A model generated the notes under the pieces. The model had not been told where the DNA came from, did no database searches, and saw only the letters and a program-made list of their open reading frames with translations. A stretch of DNA of 64,000 nt from Acetivibrio clariflavus DSM 19732 (GTDB taxonomy: Bacteria > Bacillota > Clostridia > Acetivibrionales > Acetivibrionaceae): the NCBI RefSeq assembly GCF_000237085.1, contig NC_016627.1:248001-312000 (forward strand), in the 5' to 3' direction. Shown in pieces: positions 34,109-43,111 of the stretch; position 1 is the stretch's first letter; every line of letters begins with the position of its first letter. A program made the position numbers and the translations under genes.

Positions 34109-34903
34109 ATGTCGGAATTAATAACGAGTAATAATCTTGAGCAGGTTATTGAAAAAAATAACCTGATTAAAGATGATATATTAAGATTAACAAATGATTT
34201 TACAGTCAGATTTAATAAGTCGAGGGTAACGGGACAGGATAAACTGTCTTTTTCGGTATTAAAAGAGAAGCATTTAATCCAGATTCCCATTGATGATGAG
34301 TATTGGGGCGGGGCTATTATTACAAAGGGAAATATTAAAATACCAGTTATCAATACAGCCCAGCCCCGTGTCTATCAATATTTTGTGGCATGGCATGAAA
34401 TATATCATTTGTTCTATGACCTCAATTTAATGGATGAGACCCATAATATTGCCGTTGATATGGATTTAAATGAAAGAAGAGCAGATTATTTTGCTGCAAA
34501 AATGATTTTTGGCAATGTGTACGACTACTACTATTCATTAGATGATGAAGATTTTATTGACAGAGTCATAAAATGCATGGATGTATATAAGGCACCATAT
34601 AAGGCAGTACTGATAGAACTGTTCGAAGAAGCCGTTACAAAATATAATGATTTGGATTTAAAAGAAAAAATTCTTGAGCATTTTGATAATAAACCTGAGA
34701 ACTTAGTGCAAAAATTTATAGATTTGGAATTGGATGCAGAGTTAGTAAAACCCTCATTTGTTGTAAGTTTGGGGGGATTAGAGAAAAAGATACAAAATGC
34801 TATGAAAGAAAACCCAGATGTCTCCCATCATAAAGATAATTATCAGTTTCTGCTCACGCTAAAGAATAAAATTAAAAAAGGAGTGGAGGGACTTGCCAAA
34901 TGA
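34109..34903 (+). CDS. ImmA/IrrE-like metallopeptidase of the second module
   Basis: The 264-residue protein has HEIYH at residues 96-100 (VAWHEIYHLFYD) and NERRADYFAAKMIFG in the position of the third zinc ligand. This is the COG2856/ImmA-type peptidase pattern. The sequence is only distantly similar to the first module's peptidase, so the two modules are not a recent duplication. The ATG used has AAGGTG 7 nt upstream. The last four bases overlap the start of the PIN-like gene. Confidence 0.8.
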   Translation: MSELITSNNLEQVIEKNNLIKDDILRLTNDFTVRFNKSRVTGQDKLSFSVLKEKHLIQIPIDDEYWGGAIITKGNIKIPVINTAQPRVYQYFVAWHEIYHLFYDLNLMDETHNIAVDMDLNERRADYFAAKMIFGNVYDYYYSLDDEDFIDRVIKCMDVYKAPYKAVLIELFEEAVTKYNDLDLKEKILEHFDNKPENLVQKFIDLELDAELVKPSFVVSLGGLEKKIQNAMKENPDVSHHKDNYQFLLTLKNKIKKGVEGLAK

Positions 34904-35769
34904 AAGGAGAAGGCATAAAAGAATTAAAAAAATACCTTTCCACGGGCATGTCTCTCAAAGTTTGCATCCTGGATAATAACTCTGTTGAATTTTTAACATG
35001 GGTACGCAAGAGCGTCAGCCCTGAAAAGATATTTAGCCAGTATGATATGATTCTTATCCCCAAATGGGTATGGGTTGAGGTCTGTGATAGTGATAATAGA
35101 AAAAGTTACATAAATGATTTAAAACATTATTCGAAGGTCCAAATTATAGATGAAGTTGATTATTTAACATTGGTGGATTACAAAGAAGCAGAATTATACT
35201 ATCTGTTTTTGCATTGCTGCTACAATGTGAGCAGGCTTGTTAGTTTTATCAAGAAAAACATCTTAAAAAATAGGCCTATAGAGGATTTAGACCCTTATGA
35301 GGAATGGCTTAGCGTGTTTTATGAAGAGGGACTAGACCAAAGAAAACTTTCAAACGGAAGAATTCAGAAGAAGAATGCAGGAGAGATATCTATTGCCGTT
35401 TTAAGTTATATCCTTTCCTATTATTACAGTGGAAGCATTGATATTATAACTATCTTCAGCAGTGACAGGGATACCTATGAATTTGTTTCTAAGGCTAAAG
35501 AAATGCTTTATAGAGATGAGCGATTTAAAGACAGGAGCAATACTTCCATAACTTTCAAATCGAATGACTTTTTGATTTATGAATGGACAAGGCTTGGGTA
35601 TATAAACGAAGAAAATATTGATGCTTTTGTGGACAGTTACAGGCAGACGAGGAGAATAAAATTTACGAGAAAAAAACAGGATAATTCAATTGAGGAGCAA
35701 GACAAATTGATAGATAATGCAGCATTTTTAGAAATGTTAAAGGACAGCACGATACATTTAATCTTTTGA
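34900..35769 (+). CDS. PIN-like protein of the second module (candidate toxin)
   Basis: The 289-residue protein has four acidic sites in PIN order: D25 in VCILDNNSVEF, Glu in PKWVWVEVCDSD, E162 in KNAGEISIA and D189/D191 in FSSDRDTY. This is a PIN-like nuclease pattern, longer than the 188-residue counterpart of the first module. The gene overlaps the peptidase by 4 nt (ATGA), so production is coupled. A toxin or RNase role is inferred from fold and context. Confidence 0.7.
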   Translation: MKGEGIKELKKYLSTGMSLKVCILDNNSVEFLTWVRKSVSPEKIFSQYDMILIPKWVWVEVCDSDNRKSYINDLKHYSKVQIIDEVDYLTLVDYKEAELYYLFLHCCYNVSRLVSFIKKNILKNRPIEDLDPYEEWLSVFYEEGLDQRKLSNGRIQKKNAGEISIAVLSYILSYYYSGSIDIITIFSSDRDTYEFVSKAKEMLYRDERFKDRSNTSITFKSNDFLIYEWTRLGYINEENIDAFVDSYRQTRRIKFTRKKQDNSIEEQDKLIDNAAFLEMLKDSTIHLIF

Positions 35770-35786
35770 ATATACTGGACTATAGT

Positions 35787-35827
35787 AAAAAGGTTTTAGT
35801 AGATTTTAAGCCTACCAAAACCTTTTT
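35787..35827. terminator. Bidirectional terminator
   Basis: AAAAAGGTTTT pairs with AAAACCTTTTT, with an inner GTAG/CTAC stem. It lies between the PIN-like gene and a converging small gene. Confidence 0.8.
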
Positions 35828-35836
35828 CTTATTGCT

Positions 35837-36028
35837 TTAATATTTCTTATCTTTTTTAAAGTATGATTGAACCTTTACGGTAAAAGAAAGAAGCATAATA
35901 AGGAATATACCTTGCAGGGAGCCTGCAATAAAGCGGATAAACATATTTTCTGTAATAATGGTAAATGGTAACAAAAACATGCTCATGAGAATTACCAGTT
36001 TTATAGTCAAAAAAACACTATGCCTCAT
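35837..36028 (-). CDS. Small two-helix membrane protein, 63 aa
   Basis: The minus-strand gene starts at an ATG with AAGGAGG 7 nt upstream. Two hydrophobic segments (FLTIKLVILMSMFLLPFTII and FIAGSLQGIFLIMLLSFTV) and a Lys-rich tail indicate an inner-membrane protein. The function is unknown. It lies between the toxin-like module and the transposition operon. Confidence 0.6.
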   Translation of the reverse strand: MRHSVFLTIKLVILMSMFLLPFTIITENMFIRFIAGSLQGIFLIMLLSFTVKVQSYFKKDKKY

Positions 36029-36159
36029 AAAATACCTCCTTATGTCTGGAATTACACAAAATCTTATCCGATTACTACATATCATTTCAAGCAATAATTT
36101 TGACGTTTAAAATAAAGTTGTTTTATGTTAAAATAAAATACACAGCATAGATGGTTTAA

Positions 36160-36216
36160 ATGCCATTGACACAGACATCTAAGTAAAAGGTGTCTTGGAG
36201 TCAGTGGCATTTTTTA
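36160..36216 (+). terminator. Two-part hairpin upstream of tnsA
   Basis: ATGCCATTGAC pairs with GTCAGTGGCAT (one G-U) around an inner AGACATCT/AGGTGTCT stem, followed by TTTTTATTTT. No rightward gene ends just before it, so it may attenuate the tns operon or end a short RNA. Confidence 0.65.
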
Positions 36217-36232
36217 TTTTGAAATTTAGGAG

Positions 36233-36315
36233 TTTAGGGATAAGGTTTAAGGCATAAGGGATATTACGATTATACTAATCCTTGGTTCTTAAACCCTAGT
36301 CTCTAATCCCTAACA
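36233..36315 (+). repeat. Imperfect inverted repeat of the GGGATAAGG phrase family
   Basis: GTTTAGGGATAAGGTTTAAG is echoed by the complement of CTTAAACCCTAGTCTCTAAT followed by CCCTAAC. It belongs to the dispersed purine-phrase family and lies directly before the tnsA ribosome site. Confidence 0.5.
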
Positions 36316-36330
36316 TATGGAGGTGTTTGT

Positions 36331-37188
36331 GTGGCCAAAAGAAACACAAATTGGGATGAAAATAAGTTAAAAAGATGGATACAGGAAGGCAGGGGACAAG
36401 GAGAAGGGAAGGAATATAAGCCATGGCTTACTATACAAGATTATCCTTCGATGGGAAGAGCAACAAGGATATTTGGGTGGACTACACAGCGAATACACCA
36501 CTTCTTCTCTGACTCTCAATTGAAATACTTTTATCTATTAGATTGGGAAGAGAAGGTAGTAGATATTAGGGAACATTATCCGCTTTTAGACCTGGAAACA
36601 GTACTGGAAGATACGGCAGATTTAAAACTGGATAAGTTTATAGATAAGAAAACAAAAGAACCCTACATATTAACTACAACATTTTTAATTACGCTGTTAA
36701 ATCCTGATGGACAAAAGAATTTCGCTGCAAGAAGCATAAAATATGCATCGGAATTATCAAAAAAGACTACAATTGAAAAACTGGAGATTGAAAGAAGATA
36801 CTGGACTGCTAAAGGAATTAACTGGGGTATTGTGACAAATAAGGACATCAACGATGTTAGGGCAAAAAATATAGAGTGGATTCATTCGGCGATGACTTCC
36901 GATGACTGCAACGGGCTTTCTAAAGATGATTTTGATGAATTACTAGACGCACTTTTATATAGGCTTATAGATAATCAGCAGAATATCAGGAAAATTATAT
37001 CAGAATTTGAAAAGGACTATTCTTTGGATGCGGGGGTAGGGTTACTGCTGTTTAAGCATTTAATTGCAGGCAAAAGGATAGCCCTCGATATGGATAAGCC
37101 TATCAATCTCAATGAGAGTGGTTCTTCACTTCGCCTGCCTGAAATAAGCGGTAAAGGAGGGCATGAGGTTGCTAAAGTATACAGTTAA
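36331..37188 (+). CDS. tnsA: Tn7-like TnsA endonuclease homologue with altered active site
   Basis: The 285-residue protein follows TnsA closely: an EGRGQGEGKEYKPWLTIQDY opening block, RIHHFFSDSQLKYFYLLDW, VVDIREHYPLL and LEKLEIERRYW-like spacing. TnsA normally cuts the 5' ends of the transposon with E63, D114 and K132. Here residue 63 is Gln (SDSQL), the Asp in the MSTDFL-type motif is Thr117 (LTTTFLIT), and the Gln near the catalytic Lys is Ser135; Lys137 remains. Two of the three catalytic acids are therefore missing. It starts at GTG with GGAGGTG and overlaps tnsB by 26 nt. It may be structurally needed but catalytically weak or dead. Confidence 0.85.
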   Translation: MAKRNTNWDENKLKRWIQEGRGQGEGKEYKPWLTIQDYPSMGRATRIFGWTTQRIHHFFSDSQLKYFYLLDWEEKVVDIREHYPLLDLETVLEDTADLKLDKFIDKKTKEPYILTTTFLITLLNPDGQKNFAARSIKYASELSKKTTIEKLEIERRYWTAKGINWGIVTNKDINDVRAKNIEWIHSAMTSDDCNGLSKDDFDELLDALLYRLIDNQQNIRKIISEFEKDYSLDAGVGLLLFKHLIAGKRIALDMDKPINLNESGSSLRLPEISGKGGHEVAKVYS

Positions 37189-39328
37189 TTCGCTAATCGA
37201 ATGGAAGGATGAAAGTGAAAGTACCAGCATAGAAAGAGTACTTTGGATGGATGAAGAATTAGTGTATGTTATTGATGTTAACAAAAACAGCGCTCCGTAT
37301 CTGCGCAGTACTGCAGACATAGATAGTGCGCTAATAAATGGAAGGGCAGTTATTAAAGAAGATGACACGCTTGCAGTTATATTAAAAGAAGAAGATATTC
37401 CAGAAAAACATAAAAAGATGAGGGACAATGCTTGGAAAGTGATTAAGGATATGGTGGCTTGCGAACCAGAAATTTTTGAGTCTCATTTCAGGAGGAAGGC
37501 AGTTCGTGAGGCTTCTGCATTTCATAATATAAGTGAATTGTGGGTATTTGAGTATCTTAAGCGGTACTGGAAAAGAGGGAAAACACCTAATGCATTAATA
37601 CCAGACTATAAAAACTGCGGGGGAAAAGGTAAAGAGAGGAAGGCTGGAAATGCCAAAAGGGGCAGGCCAAGGAAGTATCAGGACATAAATGGAGAAGGGG
37701 TAAATGTAACCGAGGATATTAAAAGAATTTTCCGCATTGCTGTTAATAAATATTATTACACTACAGCAAAAAACTCTCTTACGCTGACATATGAACTGAT
37801 GAGGAAAGAATATTTTACAGACGGCTTTAAAGAAGAAAATGGCGTAAAGATACCTGTCATAAAACCTCAATCAGAGATTCCGAGTTTTGGCCAGTTCAGA
37901 TATTGGTTTGAGAAGGAGCGTAATATAAAAAAAGAGATAACTAGCCGCTATAGCAACAAGAAATTTTTAAAGCAGTACAGGGCCATAACAGGCAGCGCTT
38001 TAAGCGGAGTAATACAGCCTGGAACTTTTGAAATAGACTGCCAGGTAGGAGATGTTTACTTAGTATCTAGATTTAACAGAAATTGGGTTATCGGCAGGCC
38101 TGCCATTTATGCAGTAATTGACAAGTTTAGCCGTATGATATGTGGAATCTATATAGGTCTGGAGAGCGGTTCCTATACTGGTGCCATGATGGCGCTTTTA
38201 AATGCAACTATGAATAAAGTAGAATATTGCAGACAGTACGGTATTGAGATAGAGGAAAAGGATTGGCCAGCCCACTACTTACCAGAGGCTATTATTGCTG
38301 ATAGAGGAGAACTGGAAGGAGGAAACATTGAAAACCTTATAAACATGCTGAATATAAAAGTGCAGAATACACCTCCATACCGTGCAGACTTGAAATCAGC
38401 GGTAGAACGGTTCTTTGGCATTACCAATGAGAGAGTAAAACCATTTTTACCTGGTGCTGTAGATTTAGACGGCAGGGAAAGAGGGGACAAGGACTACCGA
38501 TTGAAAGCAAAACTCGATTTATACCAGTTTACACAGATTATGATAAAGTGCATTTTATACCACAATAACTATTATCACTTAGATTACTATAAGCGGGACG
38601 AAATGATGGTGGAGGATGATGTCCCCTGCATTCCCATTGAACTTTGGAACTGGGGAATTGCAAACAGGGGAGGAACCCTGCGGAGTATATCGGAGGACAT
38701 TGTTAAATTGGCCCTTATGCCTTCTGATACAGCGGTAGTTACTGAAAAAGGAATAAAATATAAAGATATGTATTATGCATCTTCGAACATGCTAAAAAAT
38801 GATGTATTTGCAAATGCACGGACAAATGGAAGGTGGAGAGTAAAGATAAGTTACGACCCACGCAATATGAACTGCATTTATGTCTGTGGCGATAATCCCA
38901 AAGAATATGAGAAATGTTTTTTAATAGAGAGCAGTACCAGATATAAAGATAAAGCAATTGAGGAAATAGAGTATTTGTTGGCGGTAGAAAGAATGCAGAA
39001 AGAGAAAAGTAAAGATTCGGTGGCACAAGCAAAAACAAAACTGATTGCAGAAATAGAAGATATCGTAAAACAGGCGGATGAAGATTATAAAAGGGAGACA
39101 AGTACTGCAGAGAGCGACAGGCAGAGGGTAAAAAACATAAGGGGAAACAGGAAGATTGAAAAAACAGCAAGAAGGGCGGAAGAAGCATTTAAACTAGGAA
39201 ATAACGAAGGAGATTATGACAGCAGCGTATTTAATGAAGAAGATTTTGAAGAAGGGATGAATACCCTGCAGTTGCTTTTTAAAAGGCAGAAGGAGGTGCT
39301 GAAGGGTGAAGAAGATAATAATTCCTAA
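37163..39328 (+). CDS. tnsB: Tn7-like transposase TnsB (DDE)
   Basis: The 721-residue protein is a TnsB/MuA-class transposase. The catalytic residues are D292 (EIDCQ), D380 (ADRGEL) and E415 (SAVERFF), a DDE(35) triad, so the enzyme looks active. N-terminal winged-helix DNA-binding domains recognise transposon ends; the C-terminal ~110 residues are charged and helical and would contact TnsC. The ATG with AAAGGAGGG lies inside tnsA. TnsB joins 3' ends to target DNA. It overlaps tnsC by 23 nt. Confidence 0.95.
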   Translation: MRLLKYTVNSLIEWKDESESTSIERVLWMDEELVYVIDVNKNSAPYLRSTADIDSALINGRAVIKEDDTLAVILKEEDIPEKHKKMRDNAWKVIKDMVACEPEIFESHFRRKAVREASAFHNISELWVFEYLKRYWKRGKTPNALIPDYKNCGGKGKERKAGNAKRGRPRKYQDINGEGVNVTEDIKRIFRIAVNKYYYTTAKNSLTLTYELMRKEYFTDGFKEENGVKIPVIKPQSEIPSFGQFRYWFEKERNIKKEITSRYSNKKFLKQYRAITGSALSGVIQPGTFEIDCQVGDVYLVSRFNRNWVIGRPAIYAVIDKFSRMICGIYIGLESGSYTGAMMALLNATMNKVEYCRQYGIEIEEKDWPAHYLPEAIIADRGELEGGNIENLINMLNIKVQNTPPYRADLKSAVERFFGITNERVKPFLPGAVDLDGRERGDKDYRLKAKLDLYQFTQIMIKCILYHNNYYHLDYYKRDEMMVEDDVPCIPIELWNWGIANRGGTLRSISEDIVKLALMPSDTAVVTEKGIKYKDMYYASSNMLKNDVFANARTNGRWRVKISYDPRNMNCIYVCGDNPKEYEKCFLIESSTRYKDKAIEEIEYLLAVERMQKEKSKDSVAQAKTKLIAEIEDIVKQADEDYKRETSTAESDRQRVKNIRGNRKIEKTARRAEEAFKLGNNEGDYDSSVFNEEDFEEGMNTLQLLFKRQKEVLKGEEDNNS

Positions 39329-40997
39329 TGGCAGCATGGCAGAAGAAGCACAATATAAGGACCAGGTGATACCAGATTATCAGGATAATCCTTTCATAGA
39401 AGCACTTCCAAATCTTCTTTCTCCTCATAAAGTGGTAGAAAAACTGGCTTTTTATCCTCAATACCACCAAAATGAAAGGAAGTTGGACAGCCACTACAGA
39501 ATTTATATGGTAGACAGGCTCTTTCAAGTCTTTCAGCCCTTACCAATGAATATAGAACTGGAAAGAAAGATATCACGTACCCTGCGTCAGGGGTATGTTT
39601 TCCGAAATCCGTTTGAAAGTAAACTGGCTCAGGGCTTTTGCAGAGACTACTATGGAACGAATCCTGTAAATCCAAAGGATGATGACGGATTTTATCCATC
39701 ATCCTTTGGATTTACTCTTATAGGCATATCAGGATTAGGGAAGACATCTTCATTAAAGCGTATACTAAATATGTATCCACAAGTTATTGTTCATTCGGAG
39801 TATAGAGGCATCCCTTTTTCAGCGTATCAGGTAGTATGGGTAAAATTAGAGTGTCCTCATGACGGGTCTATCAAGGGATTGCTGTATGAATTTTTTTCAG
39901 AAATAGACAGGCTGTTGGGAACCAACTATTATCAAAAGATGATGAAAACAAGGGCAACAGCAGATGCAATGATGACAGTAATGAATCAGGTAGTAAGAAA
40001 TTGCTCTTTAGGCTTATTAGTGATAGATGAAATCCAGCATTTAAGCATGGCTAAATCGGGAGGAAGCGAAAAAATGCTGAATTTCTTTGTAAACCTTGTA
40101 AATAATGTAGGGGTGCCAGTTATTTTAGTGGGAACCCCAAAGGCAGTTAAGGTACTTCAGGGGGATTTCAGACAGGCACGAAGAGGGTCAGGTCTTGGCG
40201 GCGATATGGTATGCGACAGGATTCAAAAAGATGAGGTGTGGGATTTATTAGTAAGTTCAATATGGCACTACCAGTGGACGAGGAAAGAAACTCCCTTTAC
40301 TCCTGAAATAAGCAGTATTTTATATGAAGAAACACAGGGGATACCTGATTTATTAAAAAAAGTCTATGCCATTACTCAAGCCTACGCCATTTCATCAGGA
40401 AAGGAAGAGATAACTCCATATATTATTAGAAAGGTGGCCAAGGAAAACTTAAAATTAGTACAGCCAATGCTGACTGCTTTAAAGACTGGCAACATCAGAG
40501 AAATTGCTAAATATGAGGATATCTGCATGACAGGTATTGACTTCAATGACTTTTTAACCCGAACCAAAGAATCTATTAACCTGGATTTGCGGGCAAAGGA
40601 AATAAAGAAAAGACAGAACAAAATGAAGCAGGAAAACCTCATGGAGGAGAAAAAGGAAGCCGTATTAAAACTTGTTGATTTAGGAATGGATGCTAAGAAG
40701 GCACAGAAAATAATTGATACCATGCTTTCTCAAAATCAGGATGTAAGTGCAGAGGGCATGGTGGAAGATGCGATGGCGCTGCTTAAAGATGAAGGCATGA
40801 AGGAAGAGCCAGAGAAAAAGGGAATAAGGAAGGTAAAAGGAAGAAAGGAAAAACAGAGTACGGCAAATCCGCTTGATATCCGGACTATTGTTGAACAGGG
40901 GAAAAAGGATAATAAAAGTGCCTATGAGTCCTTAAAAGAAGCGGGATATATTATAAGTTTTAAAGATGATATTTTTTCCAGGGAGGTGGTATGGTGA
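39306..40997 (+). CDS. tnsC: Tn7-like AAA+ regulator TnsC
   Basis: The 563-residue ATPase has Walker A GISGLGKT at 140-147 and Walker B LLVIDEIQHL (D241, E242). TnsC assembles on target DNA and links the target selector (TnsD/TniQ) to the transposase. The C-terminal ~150 residues include a UBA-like helical stretch (LVDLGMDAKKAQKIIDTML) and a Lys-rich tail, longer than usual. It starts with GTG inside tnsB and overlaps tniQ by 7 nt. Confidence 0.95.
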   Translation: MKKIIIPNGSMAEEAQYKDQVIPDYQDNPFIEALPNLLSPHKVVEKLAFYPQYHQNERKLDSHYRIYMVDRLFQVFQPLPMNIELERKISRTLRQGYVFRNPFESKLAQGFCRDYYGTNPVNPKDDDGFYPSSFGFTLIGISGLGKTSSLKRILNMYPQVIVHSEYRGIPFSAYQVVWVKLECPHDGSIKGLLYEFFSEIDRLLGTNYYQKMMKTRATADAMMTVMNQVVRNCSLGLLVIDEIQHLSMAKSGGSEKMLNFFVNLVNNVGVPVILVGTPKAVKVLQGDFRQARRGSGLGGDMVCDRIQKDEVWDLLVSSIWHYQWTRKETPFTPEISSILYEETQGIPDLLKKVYAITQAYAISSGKEEITPYIIRKVAKENLKLVQPMLTALKTGNIREIAKYEDICMTGIDFNDFLTRTKESINLDLRAKEIKKRQNKMKQENLMEEKKEAVLKLVDLGMDAKKAQKIIDTMLSQNQDVSAEGMVEDAMALLKDEGMKEEPEKKGIRKVKGRKEKQSTANPLDIRTIVEQGKKDNKSAYESLKEAGYIISFKDDIFSREVVW

Positions 40998-42721
40998 ACT
41001 TTTTTCCTACACCATATCCAGACGAACTTTTATACAGTACATTGGCACGCTACTGCATGAGAAGCGGGAATATAAGAGAGATACATAATTTTGAGGATTT
41101 ATTTGGAACAAGGAACTGTATAGCAGCAATGGAACTGCCTACGCAACTGGATGCGTTAATCAGAAATATGCCTGTAAATACAAAGTATACAGCAGAATAC
41201 TTTATCTATAAGCATACCTTATTTCCGTTTCTTGCAGCATTTATTCCCCAAAAGCGGGCTGATAAAATAATAGAGACAATGAGAAATGGTGAGGGTGCTG
41301 TTTCCTACATAAGAATAGGTTTAATATCAAATTCCATTACCTTAAATAAGTATTTTAGATTTTGCCCTGAGTGTTTCAAAGAAGATATAGAAACATTTGG
41401 GGAACCATACTGGCACAGAAGCCATCAAATTACAGGGGTATTTGTATGTCCAAAACATAAAATACCCCTTTATAAAAGTACGGAACTTATTAGAGCAGGA
41501 AACAGGCAGAGATTTATTAGTGCATCTAAGGAGAATTGTAAAGTAGAAAAAGAAATAAATTACCCAGATGATTTAATGAAGAAGATGCTTTGGATGGCAG
41601 AGGATGCAGAAATACTTTTAAACAATCAGTTTGGATTTAAGGAGCCTGAATGGTTTAGCAATCAGTTTCGGGTTAAGTTGGTTGAAAAAGGTTATGCAAG
41701 AATGAACAACTATATTCATCAAAAGAAGTTAAAACAAGACTTTGTGGACTTTTACTGTCATGAATATTTACAACTTGTTCAATCTACTGTATTAAATAAT
41801 ATTGGGGGTTGGCTATCAGATATGGTACGAAATAATAATAGAACAACTTATACAGTAAGATATCTATTATTGGCAAGGTTTCTTGATATTCCTGTCGCTG
41901 ATTTGTTTAATATAAAACTTGGTTTTAATGATGAAGATGAGAATAATATTGATACTTATCAGGAACTGTGGGACCAGAGACTGATAGAACTTGCCCAGTC
42001 AGGATTATCTATAAGAGAAATTGCAGATGTGTTAAAATCATCCACCAAGACAATTAGAAAAAGTATCGATAGACTTGGAATTGAACCATTTTGGAAGTTT
42101 AACGGAGGTGGAAAATACCTTCACAAAAAGTATACTGACACTGAAGAATTTAAAATTAAACGAGAAGAATTCAGGAGGAAATGGCTTCAACTTCATGTTC
42201 AGTATGCTAATATAAGTAGTAACCAGATAAGAAGAAAAAATGATGGATTATATACATGGTTAAAAAGATATGATAGTAAATGGTTGGAACAAAATTATCG
42301 TAGAATAAAAACGACAGTTAACACTGTTGATTGGGCTAAAAGAGATGCGGAATTGCTACCTTTAGTAAAAGTAGTTATTGCAAAAATGAAAGAAGGTAAA
42401 CCTGAAAGAATTACTTGGACAACCATAGGTAGTAAACTAGGGATTAGCGGATGGCTATCAAAGAAGAAAGATAAACTCCCATTGGTAAAGGCATATATAG
42501 ATTCAGAAGTAGAAAGTCTGGAAGAATTCCAAATAAGAAAAATAAAATGGGGTATTGAGGAATTAGAAAGACAGGGAAAAGAAATAACAATATGGAATTT
42601 GGCTGAAACAGCAGGGGTTAAGCCACGGTATATGGAACATATTATAGAGAATATTGAGAATTTATTATTGGAAAAAGGATATTGTGTAAACATTTACAAA
42701 AATTTACGCAATGCGAGATAG
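40991..42721 (+). CDS. TniQ/TnsD-family target selector
   Basis: The 576-residue protein has the TniQ N-terminus (PTPYPDELLYSTLARY) and a zinc finger with CPEC at 125-128 and CPKH at 153-156. The C-terminal half (from about 330) has repeated HTH-like and helical blocks (GLSIREIADVLKSSTKTIRK, ITIWNLAETAGVKPRYMEHI), as in TnsD, which reads a specific chromosomal attachment site. The length fits TnsD better than the short TniQ of CRISPR-guided elements. No cas genes are present, so site-specific DNA reading by this protein is the likely targeting mode. The attachment site is unknown. Confidence 0.9.
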   Translation: MVNFFPTPYPDELLYSTLARYCMRSGNIREIHNFEDLFGTRNCIAAMELPTQLDALIRNMPVNTKYTAEYFIYKHTLFPFLAAFIPQKRADKIIETMRNGEGAVSYIRIGLISNSITLNKYFRFCPECFKEDIETFGEPYWHRSHQITGVFVCPKHKIPLYKSTELIRAGNRQRFISASKENCKVEKEINYPDDLMKKMLWMAEDAEILLNNQFGFKEPEWFSNQFRVKLVEKGYARMNNYIHQKKLKQDFVDFYCHEYLQLVQSTVLNNIGGWLSDMVRNNNRTTYTVRYLLLARFLDIPVADLFNIKLGFNDEDENNIDTYQELWDQRLIELAQSGLSIREIADVLKSSTKTIRKSIDRLGIEPFWKFNGGGKYLHKKYTDTEEFKIKREEFRRKWLQLHVQYANISSNQIRRKNDGLYTWLKRYDSKWLEQNYRRIKTTVNTVDWAKRDAELLPLVKVVIAKMKEGKPERITWTTIGSKLGISGWLSKKKDKLPLVKAYIDSEVESLEEFQIRKIKWGIEELERQGKEITIWNLAETAGVKPRYMEHIIENIENLLLEKGYCVNIYKNLRNAR

Positions 42722-42779
42722 TATAATATTCATATCTTATAAGAAAGTTAATATTATTTACTTGTTTTCATAATTCTTT

Positions 42780-42905
42780 GTTGTATCTGTGTCTGCATCA
42801 ATTAAATTTTTTTATTTTGCAAATATTTAAGTTGAAGCAAAATATGGTTTATTGGGGTAAATGAATCATACAGGTCACGTTTTAAATATTAAATATGATA
42901 TTGAA
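42780..42905 (+). repeat. Degenerate direct repeat, left copy
   Basis: The order TATCTGTGTCTGCATCAA, TTTGCAAATATTTAAG, TATGGTTTATTGGGG and ACAGGTCACGTTTT is mirrored, in the same order and orientation, at about 45045-45167. The two copies flank the AlbA_2 gene and its site array. Confidence 0.55.
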
Positions 42906-43026
42906 TAAGGAGTGATACCAAAACATAGTAAATCAATAGATTAATAGAAATTATAGAGGGAAAAATAGGATTTTAAGTATAATGATAGAAGAATGCTGTG
43001 TTTTATTATTGCATTATATATAGAAA

Positions 43027-43084
43027 TGATGCAATAATATAGATAATGATGCAATTAAAATGCATCATGTCGCATTTAATTGCA
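43027..43084. repeat. Left group of TG(T/A)(C/T)GCAATTA sites
   Basis: Four sites are visible: TGATGCAATAAT (43027), TGATGCAATTAA (43047), TGATGCATTTTAA on the minus strand (43055-43067) and TGTCGCATTTAAT (43068), the last continuing into a TTAATTGCA mirror half. They end just before the AGGAGG of the AlbA_2 gene. Confidence 0.7.
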
Positions 43085-43111
43085 AAAGTAAGCATAAGAG
43101 GAGGTCAGAAC

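Larger units (their letters stand above)
42722..43111. other. 390-nt region between tniQ and the AlbA_2 gene
   Basis: It contains the first copy of a degenerate long repeat (about 42780-42905), a TATAAT box near 42978 and the left group of short palindromic sites. No gene is seen. Confidence 0.5.

Noticed and set aside
43046-43111. Upstream ATG of the AlbA_2 gene
   Set aside because: It would translate through the palindromic site array. TTG at 43112 has AGGAGG at ideal spacing.
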